Shown here one piece after another: positions 22,085 through 32,760 of a DNA stretch of 64,000 bases. The stretch comes from Epiperipatus broadwayi (Eukaryota > Onychophora > Udeonychophora > Euonychophora > Peripatidae). The notes beneath the pieces are model-generated. The model made no database searches, had not been told where the DNA came from, and was given only the letters and a program-made list of their open reading frames with translations. Position 1 is the stretch's first letter. Each line of letters opens with the position of its first letter. The position numbers were made by a program, and so were the translations under genes. Location: NCBI GenBank assembly GCA_028023455.1, contig JAQFVV010000027.1, positions 9,731,845-9,795,844 on the forward strand. Direction: 5' to 3'.

Positions 22085-22148
22085 TACATATTTTGTAATT
22101 CTGATGAAGACTGCTGGACAGTCGAAACTGTAAGAAATAAAATAACTT
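22085..22148 (+). ncRNA. Hammerhead-like ribozyme motif, PLE-terminus type
   Basis: CUGAUGA at 22101-22107, one extra A, stem II GACUG/CAGUC (22109-22113 with 22119-22123) closing loop CUGGA, GAAA at 22124-22127, stem III AC/GU with a one-base loop, H17 = A22132. Stem I pairs 22099-22100 with 22133-22134, has a 2x2 internal loop, then eight pairs of 22089-22096 with 22137-22144. A truncated direct copy of the 5' half precedes it (about 22055-22080). Hammerheads of this minimal type with tiny stem III are known from Penelope-like element termini. Confidence 0.55.
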
Positions 22149-22339
22149 GTAGAAGCAATGCTTGCATGGAAGAAAATGCGAATGAAAAAAATTTATTAAT
22201 ATTGTTTTGCATTGTGGATACTAGAATCACTAACATTATTATGATTAATATACATCATCATCATTCAGTATCTATATATCAATGAATACTTAAGAAGCAT
22301 AACATTTATTCACTATGATGATCATTGATTAATTTGTTT

Positions 22340-22430
22340 GCTCAAGGTTCATAATTAAGATCCAGTTCTATCACTTCTGGTGGTTAAAACATTTATGAAC
22401 TTCTGATTGATCAAAGTATTTAATTTATTA
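22340..22430 (+). repeat. SINE 3'-tail fragment
   Basis: Reads CAGTTCTATCACTTCTGGTG, TTATGAACTTCTGATTGATC and ends in AT-rich sequence, matching the tail blocks at 16390 and 29340. Confidence 0.45.
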
Positions 22431-22573
22431 TTAGCGTTTGGTTATATATACAACATCTAGACATGTACTACATATTTTAGTTAATCTCAGACATATAAAC
22501 ATACTTCAGAAACTTCAATATTTGATGAAAAAGAAAAGTATAAACCAAAAAATTCATCAAACTACTCATGCTT

Positions 22574-22888
22574 TTCTTTACAATGTACAGTAGTGTCCCC
22601 AAAACCTTACCCCTTTCTTTTTACTCCCCCCCCCCAATTTTTCCATACCCTTCTCTTTCCCATTTCCACAACCTAATTTTTTTACCCTCAATTACCTAAA
22701 TTTTAAAACCCCCCCCCCCCTTCCCCCAACCCTCCCAAAAAACCCAACAAACCCCATTATTATCACCCCCTCTTATTTTTTTTTTTTACAACTTCCATAA
22801 ATGTTCCCCTTTCTGTTTTCAAACATTTACATTCAATTAACAAATGCCTAATATTTTCAATTCCTTCTTTACAATATACAGTAGTGAC
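22574..22888 (-). mobile_element. 5'-truncated LINE insertion (second family), G-free
   Basis: On the minus strand this is the 3' end of the family at 11703-13700. Bases about 22850-22875 match the CLCKEGIEN coding part (antisense ATTTTCAATTCCTTCTTTACA), and the rest is the C-rich 3' end. It is bracketed by CTTTACAATGTACAGTAGTG (22577-22596) and CTTTACAATATACAGTAGTG (22869-22888), a candidate 20-bp TSD with one mismatch. About 200 bases from 22597 contain no G on the plus strand and have runs of up to 10-11 C. Confidence 0.65.
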
Positions 22889-23289
22889 ATCTGTAGTCTA
22901 TAAATGTAAGTACTGAATAGCTAAAGGACACTAATGATAAATCAATCAGCTTTTATTTAAGCAGAAATAAATTGAAAATACAACTGTAATTTATTAAAGA
23001 TTGTTAAATGCTTATTGAAGCTATAATTGAAGATTTGTCACGTGATATATGATTTGATTTTTTTTTTACTATTATTGTGTAACTAATGTATACACCAAAT
23101 AATAACGCTTGATTGTAGTTGATCTGAAATTGCTCATTGTTTAATGCTTTTTGTTCAAGCATTAGCATTATGTAACTGATTGTAATCTATAATATTAATC
23201 ATTGATGTTTGATTGACTCATTGTTTTCCTATGTTGGAGATAACATGATCAAACTGCTAAGTTCAATTCCTACGATTTTAAACCACTAA
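22889..23289. other. AT-rich spacer
   Basis: Nothing recognised. Near 23230-23290 a short piece (TAAACCACTAAAACATTACAT) leads into the family A copy. Confidence 0.4.
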
Positions 23290-23505
23290 AACATTACATA
23301 ATCACCATTTCTGTTAAAACAGTAGCAACTCTCTTCCAAGATCTAGGTGGTGTTCTCAGATCCAAGGCTCATCACTGATGAAGCCACAAACTAAAAACTA
23401 TTTTGGGAATATTAGATAAGTAGGCACTGGATATGGGTTTTGATGTTCAAACCTCTAGCATCAATTGATTACTATGGTTTGCAGTAGATGGCACTATTCA
23501 TGGAA
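23290..23505 (+). repeat. Family A ribozyme repeat, partial
   Basis: Carries CTCAGATCCAAGGCTC, CUGAUGA at 23374-23380 with A following, and GATTACTATGGTTTGCAGTA at its end. GAAACUAGUC has become AAAACUAUUU, so the ribozyme is dead. Confidence 0.7.
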
Positions 23506-24334
23506 AGAATTTATAGTTTTTTCTAAGATTCTGTGAGTAATAATTGTCCATACTCCAACAATCCCCCCAAAATGAATTTAAAGAACCTCTTCACATGTTT
23601 TATTTAGAGCTTGTTTGTAGATATATAAGAGCTTATTTTCATTTGGACAATAACATTAGTCCGACAAAAATGATAATTGAATATGCTTTTGGACAAAACA
23701 CGCAATATGAATTAAAAACAAAACACCATAATGATTTCTAAAATATTTTAATAAATCTTTTAATTTAAAATACATAGGAAAAAACCTTTTGAATTTCTAC
23801 ATATACAACTAAGGCCCTGAGAAATAAATATTTCTTCATTATAAATGAAATTAAACAACGTAGGTAAACAGTACGTATGAAGCAGAGAGAGATGATGTAA
23901 TGGTAAATTACCAAATTCATATAGAATATTAACCTGAGACATCAAATGTATATTTAAGTAAGACAAAATACTATATACATATATGTGCGTGTATAAGTCT
24001 ATGCATAAAATCTAAACATTATTTAGGCAAGTGAATATTCTATTAGTAGGATAGGTGGGGCCAAACCAGTTAAGTAAAAGATCATAACTTTAAAGATTTA
24101 TAGCAATTTTTTGTACCGTAGCTACATATAAAAAATAATTATATTTAAAATCAACAATGAGACTGAAATATATGCATGTGTGTATATATAGCATTCCAAT
24201 ATGGCATATATAAATGGTATAGTTAAAATCATTCTGAATTTAATTCTTACGATTTAGGTATTCCCAAACATTATCACACAACCTCTCATAAGAATGTTTT
24301 CAATAACAAATACCTTCACTCTATTGTCAAACTA
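23506..24334. other. Unannotated AT-rich stretch
   Basis: Two ~65-codon frames (23544-23741 plus, 23966-23760 minus) are not recognisable and have no supporting signals. Otherwise plain intergenic sequence. Confidence 0.4.
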
Positions 24335-24600
24335 TCTTCTATAAGTTTGAGTAATCAATGGATACCAAATAGTATAGTGCTATAAATTTTCAGGTCATTA
24401 GCTTTAATAATATAAAGGAGTAAAAGGGGACTGTTAGATACATAAGAGCATTAGATCCAGATTTTAATTATTTTTCACTGATGAAAGCAAAAGCCAGAAA
24501 CTGATCAGTCTGGAATTGGGGATTTTATACTTAATGATTATGGTGTCCATTGCTTACTCAAACTTACAGTAGATGGCTCTAGAGAATCAAATTTTTCTAC
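24335..24600 (+). repeat. Diverged ribozyme repeat
   Basis: Family landmarks GCATTAGATCCAGATTT and CTCAAACTTACAGTAGATGG surround a well-kept ribozyme core. Most of the rest is diverged from family A. Confidence 0.6.
24462..24528 (+). ncRNA. Hammerhead-like ribozyme motif with 10-nt palindromic stem III
   Basis: CUGAUGA at 24478-24484; GAA at 24497-24499; stem III ACUGAUCAGU at 24500-24509, a perfect palindrome; C17 = 24510. Inner stem I pairs UUUCA with UGGAA. Stem II is weak (GC-AAAA-GC). Stem III is longer than the ACUAGU of family A, yet still self-complementary. Confidence 0.6.
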
Positions 24601-26889
24601 CCAAGATAAACTTTATAAATGGCTGAAATTTGAGATACTTTCTTTTCAATGTCTAATTTTATTGTCTTAAGAAAGTCCATTGTAGAATAAGTCTCTCCAA
24701 TATCTTATAGAGAAACAGTAAAGTAGAAGGTAGCCAAATTTTCATTCTTGGTTTTACTTTCTAAATAATCATCCTCATTTAATTACTATTATTGTACATT
24801 AGCAGCCGATTAATTAAAAATACTATACAGGGATCCCTATAAAATAAAAAATAAAGAAAGTAGAGTTTTAGTAATTTGAGTACTTGTGTATCCTGTCTAC
24901 CAAGATCGGTAGCCATTTTCTTGTAATTATACAGTTTCAGAGGCATACAAGTATTTATGTTTTTTTTCTCTCAATTTTATTTTGCCAAATATATGTTAGT
25001 TGTTAAGTTTAAAAAATTAATACATCAATTATAAATTCAATTTAGAAGATTTATTTCAATTTTTTTAAAATTTATATTAAATCACTGATATAACTTTGTG
25101 GATCCTGGCTACTGGCTTGCATATGCAAAACATCAAAAGATTTTGAGATCTGGAAAATAGCAAAATAAAAAACACTGGAGAACTATATAATGACATCTGG
25201 ATTCCCACTTAGATGAATATACGTGGCATTGATTGCACAAACAAGAAAATTCATTTGTGATTTTGGGGGCCATTACGGATTTCAAGCTGCCAATATAAAT
25301 AATCCTCACTTACCTTTCTTTATAAAAAATGCATATAAAGATATTTCATGTTTTTATTTTTATATTAATAAGTTGACTTAATACAAAGTGGAAATATTAG
25401 AAATAATTTATGCTGAAAATTTTTTTTTTAAGTAACAAAATAATTTTAATAAAATGTAAATATTAAATATGACTGTTTCTTGTCAGCCATTTTATTTTAA
25501 ATATTTATTGTAGGCCCTTGAAGTACAATTAAAAAAAAATGGCCGAAAAGCTTGGTAAAAAGGATAATCCACACATACCATAATTTGACATTATGTATTA
25601 GAAATGTTTTATCAATTACACTATAACATATAAAACATTTTTTTCTTTCATAGACATTTTAAAAGTTGAATAAAGCTTACAATAATAAAAATATGACAGA
25701 GAGGCCTCTAGTAGTGATAAAATGCAAGATGATATCTAAGTAATATTAAATTACTATATTTTCAAGTCCATGAATCACATCACCAAGCGGTTTAAATGTG
25801 AACTAAAATATAATTTTTTTTTTTTACAAATTTTTGTTTACTATATTTTTTGGATAGCAAATAGTTGAATCGGTTAATGTTAATACTGTGGATATTATGT
25901 TGAAAACCATTAGAAATCTAATATTTTATATATTTACATATAAAAAACAAATATTTTTTGCTGTTTATCTATAAAATAAAGTTTAATTTCCTTTCCCCCC
26001 CAACAATTCAATAACAGTAGACAACTGATACAAACATAAAATTTTAAATAATAAATACATTTTCTTTTGAAATATTTTAATTTAGATTTCAAAAATCAAT
26101 TTGAGAAAAATTTTTCTAATTCAATTTTGAATAGATTTATCTAATTCTTTTTTCTTCAAAGCCATCATTTAAAATTAATCTCTGAATTAATTAAATTTTA
26201 ATATATTTAATTGGATAAAGAACACATGTTAAATTCAAGAAAATGCAATCCATCCAAATTATCAAAAAGTATTGATTACTTTATTTGAGCTGGATATGTA
26301 CATTGTAAAAATTGTGGGGAAATAAGATGTGTAATTATTTTTAATATGTAGTCAATATTGAATTTTTTTATATGGATCTGTGTTAAATTTTTGACCAATC
26401 TTCAAAAAAATAAAATAAAGCTGAATCCTATATGAAATAGTTTTTTACATAAAAATCAAGTTTTTTAAACCTGAAATACAAATGTAATTAAAACTTTTAA
26501 TTCATGATAAAAGGAGACCTTTCTAACATTAAAAAACAACCAAACAAAACTCTAAACATTGTGTGGCAAATCATTGTAACCCCCATCTCCAATCTAATTA
26601 AAAGAATGAAGATATTTGAAAATCAAAAAATTGCATAAGTATAAACTATTCAAAGTCAAAAGCTAACAAGTTAATCCTGTAAAGGTCCCTACCTTCACAT
26701 TATCATGTGCACACTCTTGAGTTTCATTGCCTTAGTAAATAAAACTAGCCAAAGTAAAAAGTTCACCACAACCAATAACTTCACTGCCAAAACACTTCTC
26801 AAATGCAGTTACCCAAACATAAATTCATATTATCTACTATCCCATAATTCAAACTAACATTTCATTTAATGTCAAGGTTTTTAAAATAA
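24601..26889. other. Long AT-rich intergenic stretch
   Basis: About 2.3 kb with no frame over ~60 codons that looks coding, no repeats that I can match, and several poly(A)/poly(T) tracts. Confidence 0.5.
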
Positions 26890-27447
26890 GTTAACAGCAT
26901 GAGAATCCAATTTTTAATACTAGGGATTCTTTGTTCTCTTTATTTCATTCTTCTCGTAAAAGACAATCTTATGGTCTATATTTCTTTTATGGATGTATTA
27001 TGCAGTACTAAGATATTTATTTGTCACTATTTTTATACATTTTTGCACGTTCATTTAAGCTTAAACTATTCTGACCTATATATAACTTCTTACAAGAACA
27101 AGGAATAATATAAACCACTTCATGAATTTTTGTAATATTCAGTAAATTATTTAAAGCAATAGCTTTTTTACTGAATAATACAAAAAAGTAATTGCCATTC
27201 CTAGAATGGTTTGTTATTCCTTGTTCTTGCAAGAAATTATATATAGGTCAAAGTAGTTTAAACTTAATTGAGAGTGAAAGTGAGTAAAATAAAGTATAAA
27301 ATATCTTAGTTCTACATTATCTAGTCATGAAAGAAATACAGGCCATAAGATTGTTTGAGCAGTTAAGATTGTCTTTTATGAAAATAATGAAGAGAAAAAA
27401 TAATGATTCTCTATTATTAAAAATGTATGATTCTGAAACTGTTAACT
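26890..27447. mobile_element. Inverted pair of PLE 3' ends (GIY-YIG domain)
   Basis: Arms at about 26890-27113 and 27207-27447 are diverged reverse complements (both starting from GTTAACAG). The minus frame at 27232-27017 reads VVYIIPCSCKKLYIGQNSLS; the plus strand at 27207 gives the matching IPCSCKKLYIGQSSL. V-Y-x-I-P-C-x-C...Y-I-G-Q is the start of the Penelope-type GIY-YIG endonuclease. The two copies are fused at a ~95-bp centre and both are truncated. Confidence 0.75.
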
Positions 27448-28269
27448 TATTTAAATTCTTTGGATATTAAAGATAACTTGAATATTAGATAGAACTATGT
27501 AGGTTAGTATAAATTTGTTTTGTGGTTTGCAATCTTGGCAGTGAAACCAGTGGTTGTGGTGAATTTTAAATTTTAATTTTGGAAAGTTTTATTAATTCTG
27601 AATTTGGTCAAATTTATTTATGTATGTCTAGAGATTGGAAGCATCCTATAAAAAAATCACATATAAGATGGATAAGATAAAAACAAGCTGGAATGATATG
27701 GTAAAGGAAACTTATAGATCAGAAATCATCATCCTATAATGAATTGTTGTTAAAAATAATGATGACATATATAATCACAAAAATTTCAGAATTATATAAT
27801 CATGAAGAATGATATAACACTGACTAAATGAGTAACCAATTATCCCAATGCACATGATGTTTCAAAGATTTCTGTCTTATACCTGCTATATAGATGGCCT
27901 AATCTTGAAATTAATCTGTCATGGCATTCATTGTATTGGTCTATAAGTTCAAGTGGCTTTTAAAATACTTTTATTTAATTTAGTTTATTTTTAAAAAAAA
28001 TTTGGTTGGATAAAATCTTGTAGCTAATTTTTCACCAATCTAGTGGAACTTTGCTTACGTATATATTTCCAATAGTTCATTTTTTTTAGAATTTGTAAAT
28101 GTTTTCGTTCATGTAAATGCATTAAAAAATAAAAAATAATTTTTCACCTTTTACAATAGAAAAAGATATCAATTGTAAGTTTTTTAAATGCTTCTTTGCG
28201 AATCTGAATTGTGAATTATTGTCGTAATGTTTTCAGATTTAGTTATTCTGCAAGCTAAAAAGAAATTTT
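27448..28269. other. AT-rich spacer
   Basis: No feature recognised. Confidence 0.45.
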
Positions 28270-28560
28270 TTCACTTTTTAATGCACTTCATCATCATCAA
28301 TAATATTCCATCCAATAAACAGTCCCAGGGAGCAATCACATCACCAATTCATCCATTTTGCCACTCCGTTCTCGTCATTACCCATCTCTTATAACATCCA
28401 GCAATGTCAATCTTTTCCTTTTTTTGTTTCTACTCACCATTCTCTTCAAAACATCTTTTATTAAACTTTATATTCTTCTTAATAAAGGTCCAAACCAGTT
28501 TCTCTTCCTAATTTTCTCCATCAATCTTTTTTTTTTCATTTACATTTTTTTTCGTATGTG
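28270..28560 (-). mobile_element. Non-LTR retrotransposon 3' tail
   Basis: The minus strand reads EKIRKRNWFGPLLRRI (about 28530-28480) and KKRKRLTLLDVIRDG (about 28420-28370), like the late C-terminal blocks (R-G-R-x-R-x-x-L-L-D-x-I-R-D-G) of endonuclease-RT elements. It ends in an ATG/GAT simple repeat near 28275. Confidence 0.55.
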
Positions 28561-30086
28561 AATTAAATTTTTTTTAATATAAATATTTATTTTAAATTAA
28601 AGTTTGTATGCACTGAAACAGATTATATCTATCAATGCATGTCAGTATATAATACAAATATATATATACACACACACACATTATCAAAGATGTCACATTG
28701 ACTCTAAAGAACAAATAATTTCTAATCATTTAGTTTTCAACAGCTTACGTTATTAACAAGTTATTAATAATGCTTTAAGGTGAAATATGTAAATTTATAT
28801 TCTCTGTCCAATAGCAGGCCATATGACTGGGCATTATATCTACAGATATAATTATGTGTAGGGCAAATTAATCATTACGGTAAGAACCTGAGATTTGAAA
28901 GTTTATACAAATGATCTGCTTTGTTGCAGATTATCTTTATGATTTGAGGACTTTTTATTAGCATGGCAAAAACGTTATTATGCAATATGAATTTGCTTAT
29001 CATAATGATTTATTTTAAGTGGTACAGTGACGAACTTGAAAACTAAAAGTTCCTGCGTGAGCTCAACCTGCCACTTCTGGTGTTCAAATATCATATGACC
29101 CTCTGAGAAACTAACTATTTTTTACAAACTTGATTTGTATCCTAATGCTGATATGAAATACTCTAAAATAAGTAGATGAGAATCTAGATATGGGTTTTAT
29201 AAACCAGCTACAATAAATATACATATATACACACACTCACACACATATATACGTGTGTGTGTTTTAAAACATTAAGAAACTCAATGCAAAATATAGGATT
29301 TCCTAACCTTCATTCAAAGTATTGAAAAATACCCGTGGTTTGATGCAGATGGTAGATCAATCGACTTGGATTAGGAAGTTCCAGGATCGATTCTGGAGTT
29401 TGAATTTCTTATAAACTCCCGATCAATAAAGCCATATGTTTTATTTTATTGAAAAATAACGTAGGAGTTTTTAAGAAGTTCGCTTATCAGAAACGACAAA
29501 TCTGGGTTATAATCCATGGATGTATTGCACCAAGAAGGAAGACAATACTACTATCAAGTTTGGGAACCTTTTTCGTAGTTTTTTTTGTTTTGCATTCTGG
29601 CTAAGAATAGTATATATACACATACATACAGACTAGTAACAGCTATAATCTAAAGCCATATCTCGGTCAAATATTTGTACGCTAACATCGATAAAGGTTG
29701 TCCGGATGTCTGCGACAATAAACGGATTCTATAAATCTAAGTTATTGACATTTTGTATAAAACACAGCTCTGAAATTTATTGATTTCTCATTTGTTTTCG
29801 CCGTTAAATAACCATATAGTCAACTTTGCAGCCGTTGGCAACAAACACCGCTCCATCCTAGAAAAATGGGCATAAAAAACATCAATAAAATTTATAATTA
29901 ATAAACTCAATTAAAGCAGCATAAGTAAAGAGCGTAAGAATATAGTTGTTTTTTTTTAAAAAAAAAAAAATCTGTACAATATTAATAACTACAACAACAA
30001 AAAAGGTCATACATACTTATTATTGATAAGGATAATTACGGAAAAATATTGCTTTTTACGATCAGTTTTAAATATATTACACAATA
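28561..30086. other. Intergenic, microsatellites and one SINE tail
   Basis: (TA)/(CA) microsatellites lie at about 28655-28682 and 29215-29265. A SINE-like fragment at 29335-29445 reads GATCGATTCTGGAGTTTGAA, CTTATAAACTCCCGATCAAT, AAAGCCAT. No coding frame. Confidence 0.5.
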
Positions 30087-30243
30087 TTAAATAATTACTT
30101 CGTACGGCAATAAAACATATATGAAAATCGAGCAGAACTGACCAAAGCTCTACCTAGCGGTAAAATAATTAAACTAATCAACCTCAGCTAGATTGGTCAA
30201 TTCTGTTGTTTTCATAAATAATGCCGTGCGAAGTTATTTAAGA
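30087..30243. repeat. Foldback element, ~55-bp arms
   Basis: Arms 30087-30148 and 30191-30243 are reverse complements with a few mismatches (AATAATTACTTCGTACGGC against GCCGTGCGAAGTTATTTAAG). Loop about 42 bases. MITE-like. Confidence 0.7.
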
Positions 30244-30294
30244 TTTATCATTTGACTTATATTTGATTATTAATGTAGAGATTATTAATAATTA

Positions 30295-30450
30295 GACATC
30301 TCTAGCCTCTCTTCTCCCCATCACCCCAATATCCTTCCTTATTTCATTCATCCACCTTGCTTCTGGTCTCTTTCTAGTTCTTTTACAAACTTGAAATCCA
30401 GTTTAAGATTTCAATGGACCATCTATTATCATCTATTCTAGTAATTATGA
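30295..30450 (-). mobile_element. Non-LTR retrotransposon 3' end fragment
   Basis: Antisense of the RPRKRPQVRWMDEI-coding 3' end found at 1-150 and 2020-2150 (CTCTAGCCTCTCTTCTCC...). Truncated at about 30450. Confidence 0.7.
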
Positions 30451-30539
30451 ATATAAAATAACCTGGCAAATTAGATTGTCAAAGGAAATGCACGAGTTAG
30501 AGAATAAACAGCTATTACTAACATTGTTGAAAGAATTAA

Positions 30540-30790
30540 TACTGGAATAGGGCTAGATATATTGCTAGAAGATCTGATAACAGATAAACAGTTGACCTCT
30601 TAAATGGGATCTCAAGAGATTGTAAAAGACTTGGAATAATCCCTCTTATGAGATGGATAAATGAAGTAAGCAAGTTTGCTGGTAAGATATAGAAAAGGTT
30701 AGAGATCAGAGAAACTGGATTAAACTTGGATAAACCTTCACTCCATAGTGGATTGATAATGATTGAAAATATAATGACAGAGGAGAATCC
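30540..30790 (+). mobile_element. Non-LTR retrotransposon 3' end fragment
   Basis: Sense copy of the same 3' end: ARYIARRSDN-like coding at 30548, RDCKRLGIIPLMRWINEVSK around 30610-30670, and the terminal CATAGTGGATTGATAATGAT at 30753. Head-to-head with 30295-30450. Confidence 0.7.
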
Positions 30791-32574
30791 AGCTCAGTAG
30801 CTATGTACTTCATTATTTTTAATTTACATTAACACTTTATTTCTCTGGCTAGAAATGTTAATAACAGCTTTCCATTCTAGTGTAAATTTGAATAATCAAT
30901 GATTACCAGATGCATATTAAATACTAAAGAATACGAATTTTATAAGCTCGTAGTGGTAAACGTTTATTCAAGCTTATACTAGATGATTCAAGAGTGGAGA
31001 GATGCTCTTTTACTGTCATATTAGTTGAATTGGGGAATTTGGTGATATAATGACATCAACGGTTTCATTAGTTTACAATGGATTTCAAAATTTCTGATTA
31101 TATAATAAGAGGAAAACAGGGTCACCGATAATAGCAAATACCAGTGATTGCAACCACATTATCCTTTGGTCAAAGTATTTGATCTTTTATTTACTCCAAC
31201 CCTGCTTTTCAAAAAAAAAAAAAAAATTAATGTAGGTATTCATATACTTTCATGTGACTTGTGAATCTTTCACTTTCACACTATTTCTTCTGGGCAGAAT
31301 AAGGTTTCATGATGTAACATTTTCTAATTACTAACATTTATAAACTAGAGTTCAAATTCTAGTATAACTTCTAGATTTTATTTCAAGTAGCTGGGAATTT
31401 ACAGGCAAGCTCAGATTTGCTTCTCAGATAACTGACACATAATAACATAGATAACCATTCAATTACATGTCACTAAATGGAAAATAATTCTGGCTTAGCT
31501 AGAGGATAAAGCAAGAAGTCAAATGACCACACCAATTTATAGCTAATTAGCCTGGTATCTACTCCTTTACTGTTCTTCTGTATACAAATGTGAGAAAAAC
31601 CTTTGTAGTTATCACTTAATAAAAATAACACCTAATATTATAATGGAATTATGATGAATATTGATAAATAAATGCATAGTGATATTATATTGGTGCTAAC
31701 ATTCCTAGCCAAGATAAAAGATGCTTACAGTTAAATCGAAACTGAGATTAATAAAATATAGATATAGACTTATTGTTCAAATCTATGCAATTATGTAAAC
31801 ATGCTGGTTTGAGTTCAAAATTATAACTTTTTTGAATTTTAAGTTATTGATATAAAAAGGGTTTAAACATATCTGCCAGACATCTAATTGCATGGATTAC
31901 AATTTTGAATAAATCTTCATTGATAAAAACAAAATTCATAAAATATTCTGGGAATGAGAATTAATAATTTGCACAACCATCTGGAGCAAGCTTAATTATC
32001 CAAACTTACAACAGGTGGCGCTAAATCAGTAGAAAAAATATTCCAATGAGCTTGAAGAATCAAGACATGTTTTAAAAGATAAAAGATGTTTGCTTATGAT
32101 TTTTTAATAGGAAACACCATGTATGACTGAAAAATATGATTAGTGGCTCTACCTATGTACAAATCCTCTTAAAAATATGAATCAGCTGCATTTTTCCAAC
32201 ATGTGTTTTTAAGTTGACCAAAGTCATTGTTATATTGGTTGAGGAATATCATTTCACATCCCTCAACCATTGATAGACCTTAAGAATGAGAAAGAAGCAA
32301 AGATTTAAACTACCACATACATTCTTACACAAAGTTCAGAGGAAACCATATTATGATCACACTAAAATGCTAGCTATATATTTTTTTATTAACTTATTTT
32401 CTTAGATATTGGACTTGGATAGGAAAGTTTCTGGCTGTTTAAATACATAACAAAGAAACACAATGAAAATATACTTTTTTCAAGAAGATTTAAATGTATA
32501 CAACTTTAAGTCAAAATAATTTTCAATTGTACATATGGAATTTTCCATTATAATCCATTATCATAATCATTTTT
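30791..32574. other. Intergenic with two diverged ribozyme-family relics
   Basis: Bases 30870-31010 (AAGCTTATACTAGATGATTC near the end) and 31740-32045 (TTCATTGATAAAAACAAAAT decayed core, then CCAAACTTACAACAGGTGGC) keep only family landmarks. The rest is AT-rich. Confidence 0.4.
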
Positions 32575-32760
32575 AAACATTATTAATCCACTGCAGAATA
32601 ATGATCTCTTTGAGTTTAAGACAGTTTTTCCAACTTATAGTCTTTCTTCTCCACATACCAACAAACTTCTTTATTTCAGTGATCCATCTCACATGTGGCA
32701 TCTTTCTAGGTATTTTGTAATCTGTTGGGATCCTTTAAAACTTCAACTGTATAAGCAAAT
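32575..32760 (-). mobile_element. Non-LTR retrotransposon 3' end fragment
   Basis: Antisense of the same 3' end: ATTAATCCACTGCAGAATAA, TCTTTCTTCTCCACATACC, GATCCATCTCACATGTGG, in the order seen at 2935-3100. Confidence 0.65.
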
